In this document: piece after piece, positions 42,320-52,600 of the stretch
How the letters are laid out: each line of letters starts with the position of its first letter
How positions within the stretch are numbered: position 1 is the stretch's first letter
Source of the DNA: Pseudomonas viridiflava
GTDB lineage: Bacteria > Pseudomonadota > Gammaproteobacteria > Pseudomonadales > Pseudomonadaceae
Assembly (NCBI RefSeq): GCF_900589395.1
Contig: NZ_UUIS01000061.1
Location: forward strand, 124,001 to 188,000
Length of the DNA: 64,000 nt
Direction: 5' to 3'
Translations under genes and position numbers: made by a program
The notes under the pieces: model-generated
Databases searched by the model: none
Seen by the model: only the letters and a program-made list of their open reading frames with translations
What the model was told of the DNA's origin: nothing

Positions 42320-43618
42320 ATGATCACTATCGAAACGCCAACCTATTACTCAGCGACGAAAAAATACAACCTGAGTTTTCCGACGCTCGAACACGACGTC
42401 GAGGCCGACGTGGTGATCATTGGCGGTGGTTTCTCGGGCATCAATACCGCGCTTGAGCTGGCCGAAAAAGGCATCACCAACATTGTGGTGCTCGAAGCAC
42501 GCTACCTGGGGTTTGGCGGCACCGGGCGCAATGGCGGGCAGATCATGGCCGGCATCGGCCACGACCTGGAAAAGATCCGCAGCAGTGTCGGCGAAAGCGG
42601 CATCCGCGAGATCTTCGAGATCAGCGAGCTGGGCGCCGGGATCATCAAGGAGCGCATCGCCAAGTACGACATCGACGCCGACTTCTGCCACGGCTACGGC
42701 TACCTGGGCTTCAACAAGCGCCAGGAACAGACCCTGCGCAACTGGGAACGCGACTTCAAGTCAATCAACAACAAGGACGAGATCCGCTTTCTGGCCGGTG
42801 CCGAGGTGAAGCAGATCATCGGCTCCGACGTCTATGGCAGCGCCCTGCTGCACATGGGCGGCGGCCACGTACATTCGCTCAACCTGCTGCTGGGCGAAGC
42901 CAAGGCCCTGAGTGGCCTGGGCGTGCGCATTTATGAACACAGCCCGGCGCTGGAGGTGCAATACGGCGAGCGCATCACCGTGCGTACCGGGCGCGGCTCG
43001 GTCAAGGCCAGCAAGCTGCTGTGGGCCTGCGACAGCTTTCTCAACAAGCTCGAACCGCAACTGCACAGAACCACCGTCAACACCTATGCCTTCCAGATGG
43101 TGACCGAGCCGCTGCCGGAGGAACTGATCCAGCGCATCAGCCCGATTCGTGGTGCCTACAGCGACATTCGGCCGGTGATCGACTATTACCGGGTCACCCG
43201 CGAAAACCGTCTGCTGTTCGGCTCGGCCACCCCGTTCATCGAACACATCCCCCGCGACCTCAAGGCCTGGAACCGGCGCCTGATGCTCAAGGTGTTCCCG
43301 TACCTCAAGGACGTCAGGATCGACCTGGCCTGGGGCGGGCCGATGGCCACCGGTGCCAACCTGTTTCCGCAACTGGGCACCCTCAATGGCCGGCGCAATG
43401 TGTTCTACGTGCAAGGCTACTCGGGGTTTGGCGTCACCCCCAGCCACATCATCTGCAAGGTGCTGGCCGAGGGCATGAGCGAAGGCTCGGCGCGCTACGA
43501 CCTGCTCAGCGCCATCCGCCACCCCGACATCCTTGCCAAGGACCTGCTGCGCCCACTGCTGCTGACCGGCGGCAAAACCTTTCATCAATTGTCCGGCTAC
43601 TTCAACGGTCGCCGCTGA
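42320..43618 (+). CDS. FAD-dependent oxidoreductase (amine-oxidase/PuuB-like)
   Basis: The protein has 432 residues. ADVVIIGGGFSGINTALELA is a dinucleotide-binding fold (GGGFSG at 35-40), and GGTGRNGGQIMAG matches D-amino-acid-oxidase-fold enzymes such as gamma-glutamylputrescine oxidase. A C-terminal YSGFGVTPSHIICKVLAEGM holds the second FAD motif. It likely oxidises an amine or N-substituted amino acid, giving an aldehyde. The cupin gene follows by 31 bases. The start is ATG 42320. Confidence 0.88.
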   Translation: MITIETPTYYSATKKYNLSFPTLEHDVEADVVIIGGGFSGINTALELAEKGITNIVVLEARYLGFGGTGRNGGQIMAGIGHDLEKIRSSVGESGIREIFEISELGAGIIKERIAKYDIDADFCHGYGYLGFNKRQEQTLRNWERDFKSINNKDEIRFLAGAEVKQIIGSDVYGSALLHMGGGHVHSLNLLLGEAKALSGLGVRIYEHSPALEVQYGERITVRTGRGSVKASKLLWACDSFLNKLEPQLHRTTVNTYAFQMVTEPLPEELIQRISPIRGAYSDIRPVIDYYRVTRENRLLFGSATPFIEHIPRDLKAWNRRLMLKVFPYLKDVRIDLAWGGPMATGANLFPQLGTLNGRRNVFYVQGYSGFGVTPSHIICKVLAEGMSEGSARYDLLSAIRHPDILAKDLLRPLLLTGGKTFHQLSGYFNGRR

Positions 43619-43649
43619 TTCATTCATTTATTCCTGCAGGAGCACTGCC

Positions 43650-44015
43650 ATGACCCTCACCGTGATCAACAAAGCTGTCCAACTGAGCGAGCTCGAGGCC
43701 TGGGGCCCTGTGGCCGACATGGGCTCGACCGTGCTGGAAGGCGACGTCCAGGCCTTCGGCAAGATGACCTTCGGCGCGCCGACCGACCCGGTCAGCAGCG
43801 CCTACTTCGGCACCACCCAAGGCAAGTTCCGCATGGTCTACCCGTTCGACGAACACGCCACCGTGGTCACCGGAGAACTGGTGCTGACCGATGAATCGAC
43901 CGGTGCCGTCAGCCGCTACCAGGCCGGCGACAGCTGGTTCGTGACCAAAGGCACGCCGGTGCTGTGGGAAGTGATCAGCGAGAGCTTCGTGAAGCATTAC
44001 TTCGCGGTGGCCTGA
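43650..44015 (+). CDS. Cupin-domain protein (EutQ/DUF861-like)
   Basis: The protein has 121 residues in a single cupin barrel. YPFDEHATVVTGELVLTDES and GDSWFVTKGTPVLWEV are the two cupin motifs. One His-containing motif is present, but the full set of metal ligands is not clear. Such proteins often lie beside amine or ethanolamine oxidation genes. GGAG precedes the ATG. It ends 7 bases from the convergent TetR gene. Confidence 0.84.
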   Translation: MTLTVINKAVQLSELEAWGPVADMGSTVLEGDVQAFGKMTFGAPTDPVSSAYFGTTQGKFRMVYPFDEHATVVTGELVLTDESTGAVSRYQAGDSWFVTKGTPVLWEVISESFVKHYFAVA

Positions 44016-44021
44016 TCGGCT

Positions 44022-44612
44022 TCAACGCAGGCTCAGTGACAACGAATCGCAGAACAGACGCCACAGCGCCTTGAGCCGCCTGTCATAGGCTTGGGGCGTG
44101 GCGTAGATCAACTCCACATGCAGGCTGTCGACGATGCCCTGGTAGGCATCGGCGAACAGCTGCAGGTCGGCCTCGCCCATGTGCGGGTGACGCTGCACCA
44201 GCAAGCGTGCAAAGCGTTCGCGCAGCACCGCCAGATAGCCCTCGAACCCGGCACTGATCACCGGGCGCAACGCCGTGGGCGGATAGAACGCCGCACGCAG
44301 CAGAAAGCGCAGCGACGCCGACGTACGATGACGCTCGGCAAGCTGCTCGACATGCTCACGGCCCGGTATGGCATTCAGCTCGCTGTCAGGGCTGAAACCA
44401 CTTTCCATGTACAGCCGCTCATTTTCCAGGGCGCGCTCGAACACGATCAGGTACAGGTCATCCTTGCTGGAAAAATGCGCGTAGAGGGATGGCTTGCGCA
44501 TATTGGCCAGGGTCGCAATGTCATTGAGCGACGAGCCGTCATAGCCACGCTCGGCAAAATGCTCGATGGCGAGGACACAGATCCGCTCGGCCGAAGCACT
44601 CAGGGTTTTCAT
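44022..44612 (-). CDS. TetR-family regulator
   Basis: The protein has 196 residues from ATG 44612 (MKTLSASAERICVLAIEHFA), preceded by AGGA. The helix-turn-helix is YDGSSLNDIATLANMRKPSL then YAHFSSKDDLYLIVF. The C-terminal ligand domain is variable, as expected. An alternative start at 44645 would add 11 residues. It faces the cupin gene tail to tail and may regulate the oxidase operon. Confidence 0.85.
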   Translation of the reverse strand: MKTLSASAERICVLAIEHFAERGYDGSSLNDIATLANMRKPSLYAHFSSKDDLYLIVFERALENERLYMESGFSPDSELNAIPGREHVEQLAERHRTSASLRFLLRAAFYPPTALRPVISAGFEGYLAVLRERFARLLVQRHPHMGEADLQLFADAYQGIVDSLHVELIYATPQAYDRRLKALWRLFCDSLSLSLR

Positions 44613-44702
44613 CAATCCAGTTCCTGACCTAACGATAGGTCGCAAAAAGGGGCACTATAGGAGCCCCTTCTGCAGCGGTCAAACCGCCTGCCCCGGCATC
44701 GA

Positions 44703-45665
44703 TCACGCCGCGCCTGCCGCATGGGTCAGCCGATAACTGCGAAAGTCCTTGGGCGATTGCTCGAACTGTTTCTTGAACGAGCGGCTGAAATGCGCCGAAT
44801 CGGTGAAGCCCCACTTGTAGGCAATGGTGGTGATCGACTCGCTGCGCAAAAACGGATTGGCCAGGTCTTCGGCGCTGCGCTTGAGCCGTGCGCGCTGGAT
44901 GTAGCGGCACACGCTGTCGCCTTCATCTTCGAACAGGCGGTAAAGGTGCCGTACAGAAATATTCAAGCGTGTGGCCAGGGCCGATGGCGTCAGGCCCGGC
45001 TGGCCGAGGGACTCGTCGATAAGCTTCTGCACATAACTGCGCAGGTTGGCATTGCCCAGTGCCCCGAGTTCCGGACACTGCGCCTGGCTGTGCTCCAGTG
45101 CCGAAGGCAGCAGGGAAACCAGTGCGTTCTGCAAGCCCTGCTCGTCGCTGTCGGGCATTTCTTCGGCGCCGGTGTCCTTGCACATCTGGTCCATAAGCAC
45201 ATGCAGCATGCGCCCGCAGGTGCGGGTGGCCGAGACTTTGCCGAAGGTCAGGCGTTCATGCTTCATGGCCTTGAGCACATCCTGGCGCGGCAAGGACAGC
45301 GAAGCGTGCTCAATCAGGCCGAACGGGGTGATTTCACAGGAGCCGGTGGAATCCATCAGCAACAGGTCGCCCGGCGCCAGCTTGATGCTCAGGCCATGCT
45401 GGGTGACCTGCGAATACCCGCTGCGCTGGCTGACCAGAAAACAGTCCTGGTCGTTGTCCAGGTCGGCGCTGCCGGCCTGGCGCAGGATGTTGCCGGCATT
45501 GGTACGCAGGCTGGCCAGCTCAAGACCGGAGCGGGACCAGGTGTGGATTTCACCGATGAACAGTGAACGATTGAACGCCAGTTCGGTGTTGAAGCGACCA
45601 CAGATGGCGTGCAGCCTGGCATTCCATTGCTCAAGGCCATTACGGGCGGTTTGATCAGTGTGCAT
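44703..45665 (-). CDS. AraC-family regulator, FeaR-like
   Basis: The protein has 320 residues. The N-terminal ligand-binding part includes ASLRTNAGNILRQAGSADL and an AraC-binding-like region. The C-terminal HTH pair (about 218-315) is LATRLNISVRHLYRLFEDEG and ITTIAYKWGFTDSAHFSRSF. FeaR activates amine oxidase genes for phenylethylamine and tyramine in E. coli. The N-terminal domain type is the same, but orthology is not proven. A large dyad lies upstream of the start, which has AGAGG 5 bases away. Confidence 0.85.
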   Translation of the reverse strand: MHTDQTARNGLEQWNARLHAICGRFNTELAFNRSLFIGEIHTWSRSGLELASLRTNAGNILRQAGSADLDNDQDCFLVSQRSGYSQVTQHGLSIKLAPGDLLLMDSTGSCEITPFGLIEHASLSLPRQDVLKAMKHERLTFGKVSATRTCGRMLHVLMDQMCKDTGAEEMPDSDEQGLQNALVSLLPSALEHSQAQCPELGALGNANLRSYVQKLIDESLGQPGLTPSALATRLNISVRHLYRLFEDEGDSVCRYIQRARLKRSAEDLANPFLRSESITTIAYKWGFTDSAHFSRSFKKQFEQSPKDFRSYRLTHAAGAA

Positions 45666-45695
45666 ACCTACCTCTTTGATAAGTCTTTCTTGTTA

Positions 45696-45731
45696 TGTGC
45701 GCATTGATAACATGTTAACAATATGCGCACA
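45696..45731. promoter_or_regulatory. Nested dyad upstream of the AraC-type gene
   Basis: TGTGCGCAT (45,696-45,704) and ATGCGCACA (45,723-45,731) form 9-base inverted arms around the perfect palindrome TAACATGTTA (45,708-45,717). It lies about 30 bases before the regulator start, a typical operator place. It could instead terminate the DUF3156 transcript, but there is no T run. Confidence 0.5.
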
Positions 45732-45780
45732 ACAGGGACGCGACCGATCGAGATAGAGGCAGAATACGTGCCAGACGCAC

Positions 45781-46362
45781 CTACAGTTGAGCCAGCAGCC
45801 TCTGCAGCGCTGTCAAGGCGGCGAACAGCGCGGTTTTCTGTTCGCCGGCAATGCTGATGTAGCGCCTGAACGCCGGCATGCGGTTGACCACTTCGCTGCC
45901 GCCCATGTGCTCCAGGCACACGGTCCACTGGCCTTCGGTCGCCTCCAGGGTCAGGCGCTTGAAGTCCAGTGGCATCAGCGCCTGGCGTAGCGCAAGATCC
46001 AGTTCCAGGGCTTGGCGCAACGACGCCAGTGCCGTGTCGTCGCCGCCCCGGTGCCGACAGCGCAAGCCGGTGCGACGGATCGCCCCGGTATGGTGCATGT
46101 CGTAACGACCTGTGCACCGCGTTGTGCCGGGCACCGTCAGGACAAACTCGCTCATCACCAGATGCATCAGCAGTTGCGATTCAGTGCGTTCGTGCACTTC
46201 GCAGCTCAGGCCCGACACCTCGAGACGTGCCCTGCGCGGCTCGATCCGTTGCCAGGCTGCGATGCCCAGGTTGCGGCGCAGGTGCTCAAGCGTTACGCCA
46301 GGGCGGTAACCACTGGGATCGCGTTCGGCGCTCAGGCCTTCAAACAGTCTTGAGAGCAGCAC
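45781..46362 (-). CDS. DUF3156-like protein
   Basis: The protein has 193 residues from GTG 46362, chosen because AGGAGG sits 6 bases upstream. It overlaps the permease end by 23 bases. The sequence includes RPGVTLEHLRRNLGIAAWQR and RYDMHHTGAIRRTGL. It resembles my recollection of the DUF3156 family, which lacks a known function. There is no signal or membrane segment. Tight coupling to the permease suggests work on the imported compound. Confidence 0.62.
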   Translation of the reverse strand: MLLSRLFEGLSAERDPSGYRPGVTLEHLRRNLGIAAWQRIEPRRARLEVSGLSCEVHERTESQLLMHLVMSEFVLTVPGTTRCTGRYDMHHTGAIRRTGLRCRHRGGDDTALASLRQALELDLALRQALMPLDFKRLTLEATEGQWTVCLEHMGGSEVVNRMPAFRRYISIAGEQKTALFAALTALQRLLAQL

Positions 46363-47839
46363 GGTCGACCTCCTGTGCCTGCAAGCCGGGTTCGCTGGCA
46401 AATTCCTTGGCCAGCACCTCTTCGACCGAGGCCGGCTTGAACGGATGAACGCGCTGCACCACCAGCGTCCAGAACAGCGCATAGGCCGCCGTGGCCGCCA
46501 GCATGATGCCGAACGGCACATAAATATCGGCCGGGTTCATGCCCGGTGGCGTAATGAACCACATGCCCAGCAGGATGCCGACGCTGGAGACGATCTGCGG
46601 CAACGGGAACCACGGTGAACGGTAGGCGCGCGGCAGGTCGGGACGACGGATACGCAGGCTGACCACCGAGATTGTCACCAGCAGGTAGGCGGTGCTCCAG
46701 GCACAGACGGCGGCCAGTACCAGGTGAATCATGGTGTCGGCGTTGCCACCCAGCCACCAGGCGTGCAGGCACGGGATCAGCATCGCCACCAGGATGCACA
46801 GCAGCGGCGTCTTGAAGCGCGGGCTCAGGTAGGTGAACACCTTGGGCAACGCGCCATCGACGGCCATGCCATAGATGATGCGCGGCACGCCGGCCATCAG
46901 CGTGTTGATGGTCGCCGCGCCTGCAAACAGAAAGCCGATGCCCAGCCAGATCGGGCCGATGTCACCCATCACCTGCTCGGCAAATTTCGGAATGGCCATC
47001 GGCGTGTCCAGCAGGTGCACGCCGGTGGCGGCATCGAGCAACACGTTTTCGACCTGGCGCTTCATCGCCGCGCCATAGATGAACATGCACGTGGCCACGC
47101 CCAGCAGACCGAGGATCATCGCCCTGGGCAGCACCCTGGCCGACTGGCGCAAGTCCGGGGCCAGCGGCGTGACAAATTCGCAGCCCACGAACATGAACAT
47201 CGCCATACCCACCAGTGACAGAATGGTGATCAGGTCGGTGCCCACCAGCGAAGCGCCGAACAGGCCGTCCAGTTGCACCGCCGGTGCTGCGATCAGGCCC
47301 AGCACGCCAAAGGTCATCAGGGTCACCCACATGCCGAAGGTCAGGATGATTTCCACCTTGCTGAACGCGCTGACACCGAAGGCATTGAGAATGCCCAGCA
47401 CCACCACAAAGCCAACGCCCACCAGCCAGGAACCGCCGGCCGACTCGGCCAGGGTGTTGAGGTGCTCGAAATTCACCAGCGCCATGACCCCGGCCAGAAT
47501 CGTTTCGGCGGTGCCGGCAAACACGTGCACGATCAGGTACGCCGACAGCGTGCCGGTGATCGCGAAAAAGCGCCCCATGCCGCAGTTGATGTAGTCGTAC
47601 ACCGATCCGGTGGTCGGCAGGATCGAAGCGGCTTCGGCAAAGGTCGTGGCCTGGGCCAGCATCATGATCACTGCCAGGACCATGGCCAGGGCAAAGGCAC
47701 TGCCGCCGATGCCGAAGCCCATGGTGGCGGTGAGGATGACCGGACTGGCCATGATCAGCCCGATGGTGCTGGCCAGGGCGGTCGGAAAACCGATCGTGCC
47801 GCGATTCAGATGCTCGGTGAGCTGTTGGTTGAGTGACAT
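46340..47839 (-). CDS. APC-family amino-acid/amine permease
   Basis: The protein has 499 residues with about 12 to 14 membrane helices. Features include the first helix TIGLIMASPVILTATMGFGI, SVYDYINCGMGRFFAITGTL and GIPRIIYG-like VPRIIYGMAVDGALPKVF. The family imports amino acids or amines with protons or by exchange. The ATG at 47839 was preferred over a GTG five codons upstream. It is divergent from the porin gene and coupled to the DUF3156-like gene. Confidence 0.88.
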   Translation of the reverse strand: MSLNQQLTEHLNRGTIGFPTALASTIGLIMASPVILTATMGFGIGGSAFALAMVLAVIMMLAQATTFAEAASILPTTGSVYDYINCGMGRFFAITGTLSAYLIVHVFAGTAETILAGVMALVNFEHLNTLAESAGGSWLVGVGFVVVLGILNAFGVSAFSKVEIILTFGMWVTLMTFGVLGLIAAPAVQLDGLFGASLVGTDLITILSLVGMAMFMFVGCEFVTPLAPDLRQSARVLPRAMILGLLGVATCMFIYGAAMKRQVENVLLDAATGVHLLDTPMAIPKFAEQVMGDIGPIWLGIGFLFAGAATINTLMAGVPRIIYGMAVDGALPKVFTYLSPRFKTPLLCILVAMLIPCLHAWWLGGNADTMIHLVLAAVCAWSTAYLLVTISVVSLRIRRPDLPRAYRSPWFPLPQIVSSVGILLGMWFITPPGMNPADIYVPFGIMLAATAAYALFWTLVVQRVHPFKPASVEEVLAKEFASEPGLQAQEVDRAALKTV

Positions 47840-48129
47840 GCTGGGCCCCTGCACAGGAGATGGACGTGGGCAGCGCGGACGATCAACGCAGGGGGCTGAA
47901 CCTCTCCCCCATCACCGATGATCGTGGCACTGCGGCATGTCGACCACTTTGCGCCGCCGCACCAAGGGCGTCTTGCCCGTGGCTGACGGTGATTTTGTTG
48001 CAGCCTGCCAGCTGCCCGGCACTGGCGAGCAGAAACAAACCGCTGGCACGCGCTGCAAAGACTTGCACCCCCCGCATGCCCCTAACTGGCAGGGCACTCA
48101 TTACAGACCACCACCCAGGGGGCAACACC
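47840..48129. other. Divergent control region of permease and porin
   Basis: A 290-base gap lies between divergent genes, so it should hold both promoters. The string TGGCACGCGCTGC looks like a sigma-54 site but its GG-GC spacing is wrong. No clear inverted repeat was found. Confidence 0.5.
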
Positions 48130-49458
48130 ATGGAGCGCTTCACTCGACGCAACACTTTGCCAACGCTGATCGGCCTTGGCCTGGCCGGCCTGATGAGCGC
48201 CGGCAGCGCCCAGGCCATCGAACTGTACAGCGATGACGACACGACCCTGACTGGCAATTTCCTCGCCGTTTACGGCCATTTCAACAGCCGCAAGAACTAC
48301 GACGGCACTGCCGGCGGCTCGACCTGGCGCGAGGGCTTCATCAAGTACGGGCTGAGCGGTACCCAGGGTATTGGCCAGCTCGGCAGCCTGTACGGCACCG
48401 CCAACCTGGTCAGCTCCGCCACCTGGGGCGACGGCGATGCCGCTGGTTTCACCGATGGCAGCGAGCGCACCACCAAATTCGATGAAGCGTTCGTGGGCTG
48501 GAAATCGGGCGACCTGTTTCCGGTACTGGGCAAGGATGGCGTCGACCTGTCGTGGGGCCGGCAGATCATCACCCTGGGTGACGGCTTTATCATCAACGAT
48601 GATGGCCTCAACCTGGGCAAGGGCCCGGCCGATGGCGACCTTAACCGCGGCGGTGCCTATTACCTGGCGGCCCGGCATGCCTTCGACAAGACCGTCGCCT
48701 TGCGCCTGGGTGGCAAGGAAGGCCTGCACGGCAGCCTGCTGTGGTTCGAGTCTGATAACCACGCCCAGGCCAACACCGAAATGGCCGCCGCGACCCTGGA
48801 ATACAGCGCGGCCCCCGGCACCCTGGGGCTGACCTGGATCCACGGCCTGAACGTGGACGAGCGCTATGCCAGCGACTTTCAGCGCCAGCGCGACGGCATG
48901 AACATCTACAGTCTGCGTGGTGCCGGCAACGCCGGGATCGAGAACGCCCACTTCTCGTTCGAATACGCCCGGCAGAACAAGAACGCCGGTGACGAGAACG
49001 CCTGGTACCTCGAAGGCGGCTACACCTTCGCCGACTTGCCCTGGAGCCCGGACCTGACCTACCGCTACAGCCGCTACTCCGAAGGCTGGGACTCGATGTT
49101 CACCGGTCTGAACCGCGGCTTCGGCACCTGGTTCCAGGGCGAAGTGGCGGCCAACTATTCCGGGCCGTTCAACAGCAACACTGGCATTCATCATGTGGGC
49201 CTGAAGGTCAAGCCGCTGGACAACCTGACCCTGGGCGCGCTGTTCTTCGACTTCAAGACCCTGGAAACCGATGCGGCGCTGAACCTGGACGGGCGTGAAC
49301 TGGACGTGTATGCCGAGTGGGCGGTCAACGAGCACCTGATCATCACCCCACTGGTAGGCCTGTACAAACCGCGCAAGGACCAGGACACCGGCGGCAACCA
49401 GTTCGGCGGCAACGGCAGCAACCTGTACAGCCAAGTGATCGTGGCCGTACCGTTCTGA
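48130..49458 (+). CDS. Outer-membrane porin-like beta barrel
   Basis: The protein has 442 residues. The signal peptide ends ...AGSAQA|IELYSDDDTTL. The rest alternates aromatic and polar residues and ends VAVPF with terminal Phe, the barrel-insertion signal. The repeated pattern GRQIITLGDGFIINDDGLNL suggests the alginate-export/OprD-related superfamily, but the exact family is not settled. It likely admits the substrate of the divergent APC permease. The start is ATG 48130. Confidence 0.83.
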   Translation: MERFTRRNTLPTLIGLGLAGLMSAGSAQAIELYSDDDTTLTGNFLAVYGHFNSRKNYDGTAGGSTWREGFIKYGLSGTQGIGQLGSLYGTANLVSSATWGDGDAAGFTDGSERTTKFDEAFVGWKSGDLFPVLGKDGVDLSWGRQIITLGDGFIINDDGLNLGKGPADGDLNRGGAYYLAARHAFDKTVALRLGGKEGLHGSLLWFESDNHAQANTEMAAATLEYSAAPGTLGLTWIHGLNVDERYASDFQRQRDGMNIYSLRGAGNAGIENAHFSFEYARQNKNAGDENAWYLEGGYTFADLPWSPDLTYRYSRYSEGWDSMFTGLNRGFGTWFQGEVAANYSGPFNSNTGIHHVGLKVKPLDNLTLGALFFDFKTLETDAALNLDGRELDVYAEWAVNEHLIITPLVGLYKPRKDQDTGGNQFGGNGSNLYSQVIVAVPF

Positions 49459-49491
49459 TTCACCGCTGTCGCGCAGCAAACAGGGGACCGG

Positions 49492-49616
49492 GTAGGAGCG
49501 CGCTTGCCGGAATGCCGGACCACCGCGACCGAGTGCGTAGCGCTCGCAAAAATTGTGTGGGCGCTGAAAATTTACGACTGCTAACGCAGCCGGTCGCGGG
49601 CAGAGCGCGCTCCTAC
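49492..49616. repeat. REP-like inverted pair
   Basis: GTAGGAGCGCGCTTGCC at 49,492 and GGGCAGAGCGCGCTCCTAC near 49,598-49,616 are inverted copies of the 'GTAGGAGCG' intergenic repeat seen through Pseudomonas genomes. They lie between the porin and gdhB. Confidence 0.65.
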
Positions 49617-49641
49617 AAAGCCCCACCGGGGTGTAAAAACA

Positions 49642-49673
49642 AAAAACCCCGCCTTTCTCAAGGCGGGGTTTTT
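49642..49673. terminator. Shared terminator of porin and gdhB
   Basis: AAAAACCCCGCCTT-loop-AAGGCGGGGTTTTT is a stem of more than 10 bp with T runs on both strands, between convergent genes. Confidence 0.93.
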
Positions 49674-49696
49674 CGTTTTACCGCAGGGTCAGCCCG

Positions 49697-52600
49697 TTAC
49701 ACCGGGTTGGCCTGCGCGCTCATCGCCAGGTCCAGCAACTCGCGGTTGGCCACCGCGTACATGGCATAGTCGGTGCCGCTGGCCGCACGCAGCTCGACCA
49801 GCATGGCACGCCAGCGCTCGACCATGGCCGAATGCTGCTCCAGCCACAGCGCCAGGCGCTCCTCCACATCGGCCGGGCCGTCGACCATCTGCAATACGGA
49901 GATGGTGATCGCCCGTTGCTGCCAGTCGATGTCGTCGCGGAACGCTTCGCGGGCCAGGGCCTGCCAGTTGTTTTCCACCGGCAGGCTGCTGATCTGCTGC
50001 AGGTACCAGGTGATTTCCAGGGCACTGCCCACCGCAAAGTAGGTCTTGGCCACGTCGGCGGCGTTCTGGCCGGTGACGTCGGAAGCCTCGATGATCGGCA
50101 ACAGGGTGTACAGGTGCGTAGTACCGGCCACCATGCGTGCCAGCAATTCCGGCACGCCGGACTCCACATACGCCTCGTAGCGTTCCTGCCAGACCGTACG
50201 GGTACGGCCTTCGAGCAGGCCATCGAGCTTCAGGCCCAGGGCGGCGATGTGCGGACCGAAGTGCGCGACATCACGTGCTGCATCCAGCTCGTTGCGACGG
50301 CTGCGCAGGAACCAGCGGGTGGCCCGGCGACCCAGGCGCATCAGCTCGTCCATCAGCGCCAGCTGGATCTCGGCCGGCACTTTGTAGTCCAGCGCTTCGA
50401 TCTGGCGGAACCAGTGCGGCAGGTGAAAGATGTCACGCACGATCACGTAGGCGCCGGCCACCGCGGCGGCGCTCATGCCGGTGGACTCCTTCAGGCGCTG
50501 CACGAAGGTAATGCCCATGTGGTTGACCAGGTCGTTGGCGATCTGGGTGCTGACGATCTCGCGCTTGAGGCGGTGATTGCGCATGGCCACCGAGAAGTTG
50601 GCCGCCAGCGACGACGGAAACGCAGTTTCCATGTCACGGGCCAGGTAATCGTCGTCCGGCACACGCGATTCGAGCAGCGCTTCCTTGAGGTCGATCTTGC
50701 TGTAGGAGATCAGCACCGACAGCTCGGCACGGGTCAGGCCATGGCCGGCCGCCACGCGCTCGGCGATCTGCTCTTCGGAGGGCAGGAACTCGATCACCCG
50801 GTCCAGCTTGCCGCGCAGCTCCAGGTCGTTCATCAGGCGCTTGTATTCGGCAATCCGGTCGTAGGCACGACGGGCCGCCAGCGACAGAGCCTGGGTCTGC
50901 TTGTAGTTGTTGCCCAGTACCAGTTGGCCGACATCGTCGGTCATGCTTTCGAGCAGCTGGTTGCGCTGCTTCTGGGTCATGTCACCGGCCTGGACCACTT
51001 CGTTGATCAGGATCTTGATGTTCACTTCGTGGTCGGAGCAGTCCACGCCACCGGCGTTGTCGATGAAGTCGGTGTTGGTCGCGCCGCCATGCAGGCCGAA
51101 CTCGACCCGGCCCAGCTGGGTCATGCCCAGGTTGCCGCCCTCGCCCACCACCTTGCAGCGCAGCTCGTTGCCATTGACGCGCAAGGCGTCGTTGGCCTTG
51201 TCGCCAACATCGGCGTGGCTTTCTTCGCTGGACTTGACGTAGGTGCCGATGCCGCCGTTCCACAACAAGTCCACCGGCGCCTTGAGCAAGGCGTGCAGCA
51301 GTTCGGTCGGGGTCAGCTTGTCGGCCTTGATGTCAAAGCGCGCCTTGATCTGCTCGCTCAGGGCGATGCTCTTGGCGCTGCGTGGGAAAATACCGCCGCC
51401 GGCGGAAATCAGGCTGGCGTCGTAGTCGGTCCAGGCCGAACGCGGCAGGTCGAACAGACGCTGGCGCTCGGCGAAACTGGCGGCCGGGTCCGGATTGGGG
51501 TCGATGAAGATGTGCAGGTGGTTGAACGCCGCGACCAGCTTGAGCTTGTCGGACATCAACAGGCCGTTGCCGAACACGTCACCGGCCATGTCGCCGATGC
51601 CGATCACGGTGATGCTGTCCTGCTGGACATTGATGTCGCGCTCGCGGAAGTGACGCTGTACGCCTACCCACGCGCCCTTGGCCGTGATGCCCATCTTCTT
51701 GTGGTCGTAGCCTGCCGAACCACCGGAAGCAAAGGCGTCACCCAGCCAGAAGCCATAGTCGATGGCAATGCCGTTGGCGATGTCGGAGAACGTTGCGGTG
51801 CCCTTGTCGGCCGCGACCACCAGGTAGGGGTCATCGTCGTCATGACGCACCACATTGACCGGCGGCACCAGTACGCCTTCCTTGAGGTTGTCGGTGATGT
51901 CCAGCAGGCCGGAAATGAAGATGCGGTAGCAGGCGATGGCCTCGGCCTGGATCTCGTCGCGACCGCCAGTGGTCGGCAGCCGGCGCGGCACGAAACCGCC
52001 CTTGGCACCGACCGGCACGATCACCGAGTTCTTGACCTGCTGGGCCTTGACCAGACCCAGCACCTCAGTGCGGAAGTCTTCTTCACGGTCCGACCAGCGC
52101 AGACCGCCGCGGGCCACATTGCCGAAGCGCAGGTGCACGCCTTCGACGCGCGGCGAGTAGACGAAGATCTCGAACTTGGGCACCGGCTTGGGCAGCTCGG
52201 GGATCAGGCGCGGGTTGAACTTGAAGCTGAAATAGCCCTTGCTCTGCCCGTTGGCATCGGTCTGGTAGAAGTTGGTACGCAAGGTGGCCTTGATCAGGTC
52301 CAGGTAGCGACGCAGGATGCGGTCTTCGTTGAGCACCTGAACGTCGTCCAGGGCCGTGAGGATCGCCTGCTCCAGACGCAACTGCTTGTCGTCCAGATCA
52401 TCGGCACCCAGCTTGCGCGCCAGGTAGAAGCGGGTCTTGAACAACCGGGTCAGCTCGCGAGCGATGTCGGTGTGGTTGTTCAGGGTGCTGGCAATGTAGC
52501 CAAGGTCGAAGCCCAGGCGGATCTGCTTGAGGTAGCGGGCATAGGCACGCAGCAATGCCACGTCGCGCCACGGCAGGCCGGCGGTCAGCACCAGGCGGTT

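Noticed and set aside
48033..48046. Sigma-54 promoter-like TGGCACGCGCTGC before the porin
   Set aside because: The distance between GG and GC is two bases too short for a -24/-12 element.
48082..49626. Leftward ORF antisense to the porin
   Set aside because: The porin has a signal peptide and terminal Phe. The antisense frame is a codon-bias artefact.
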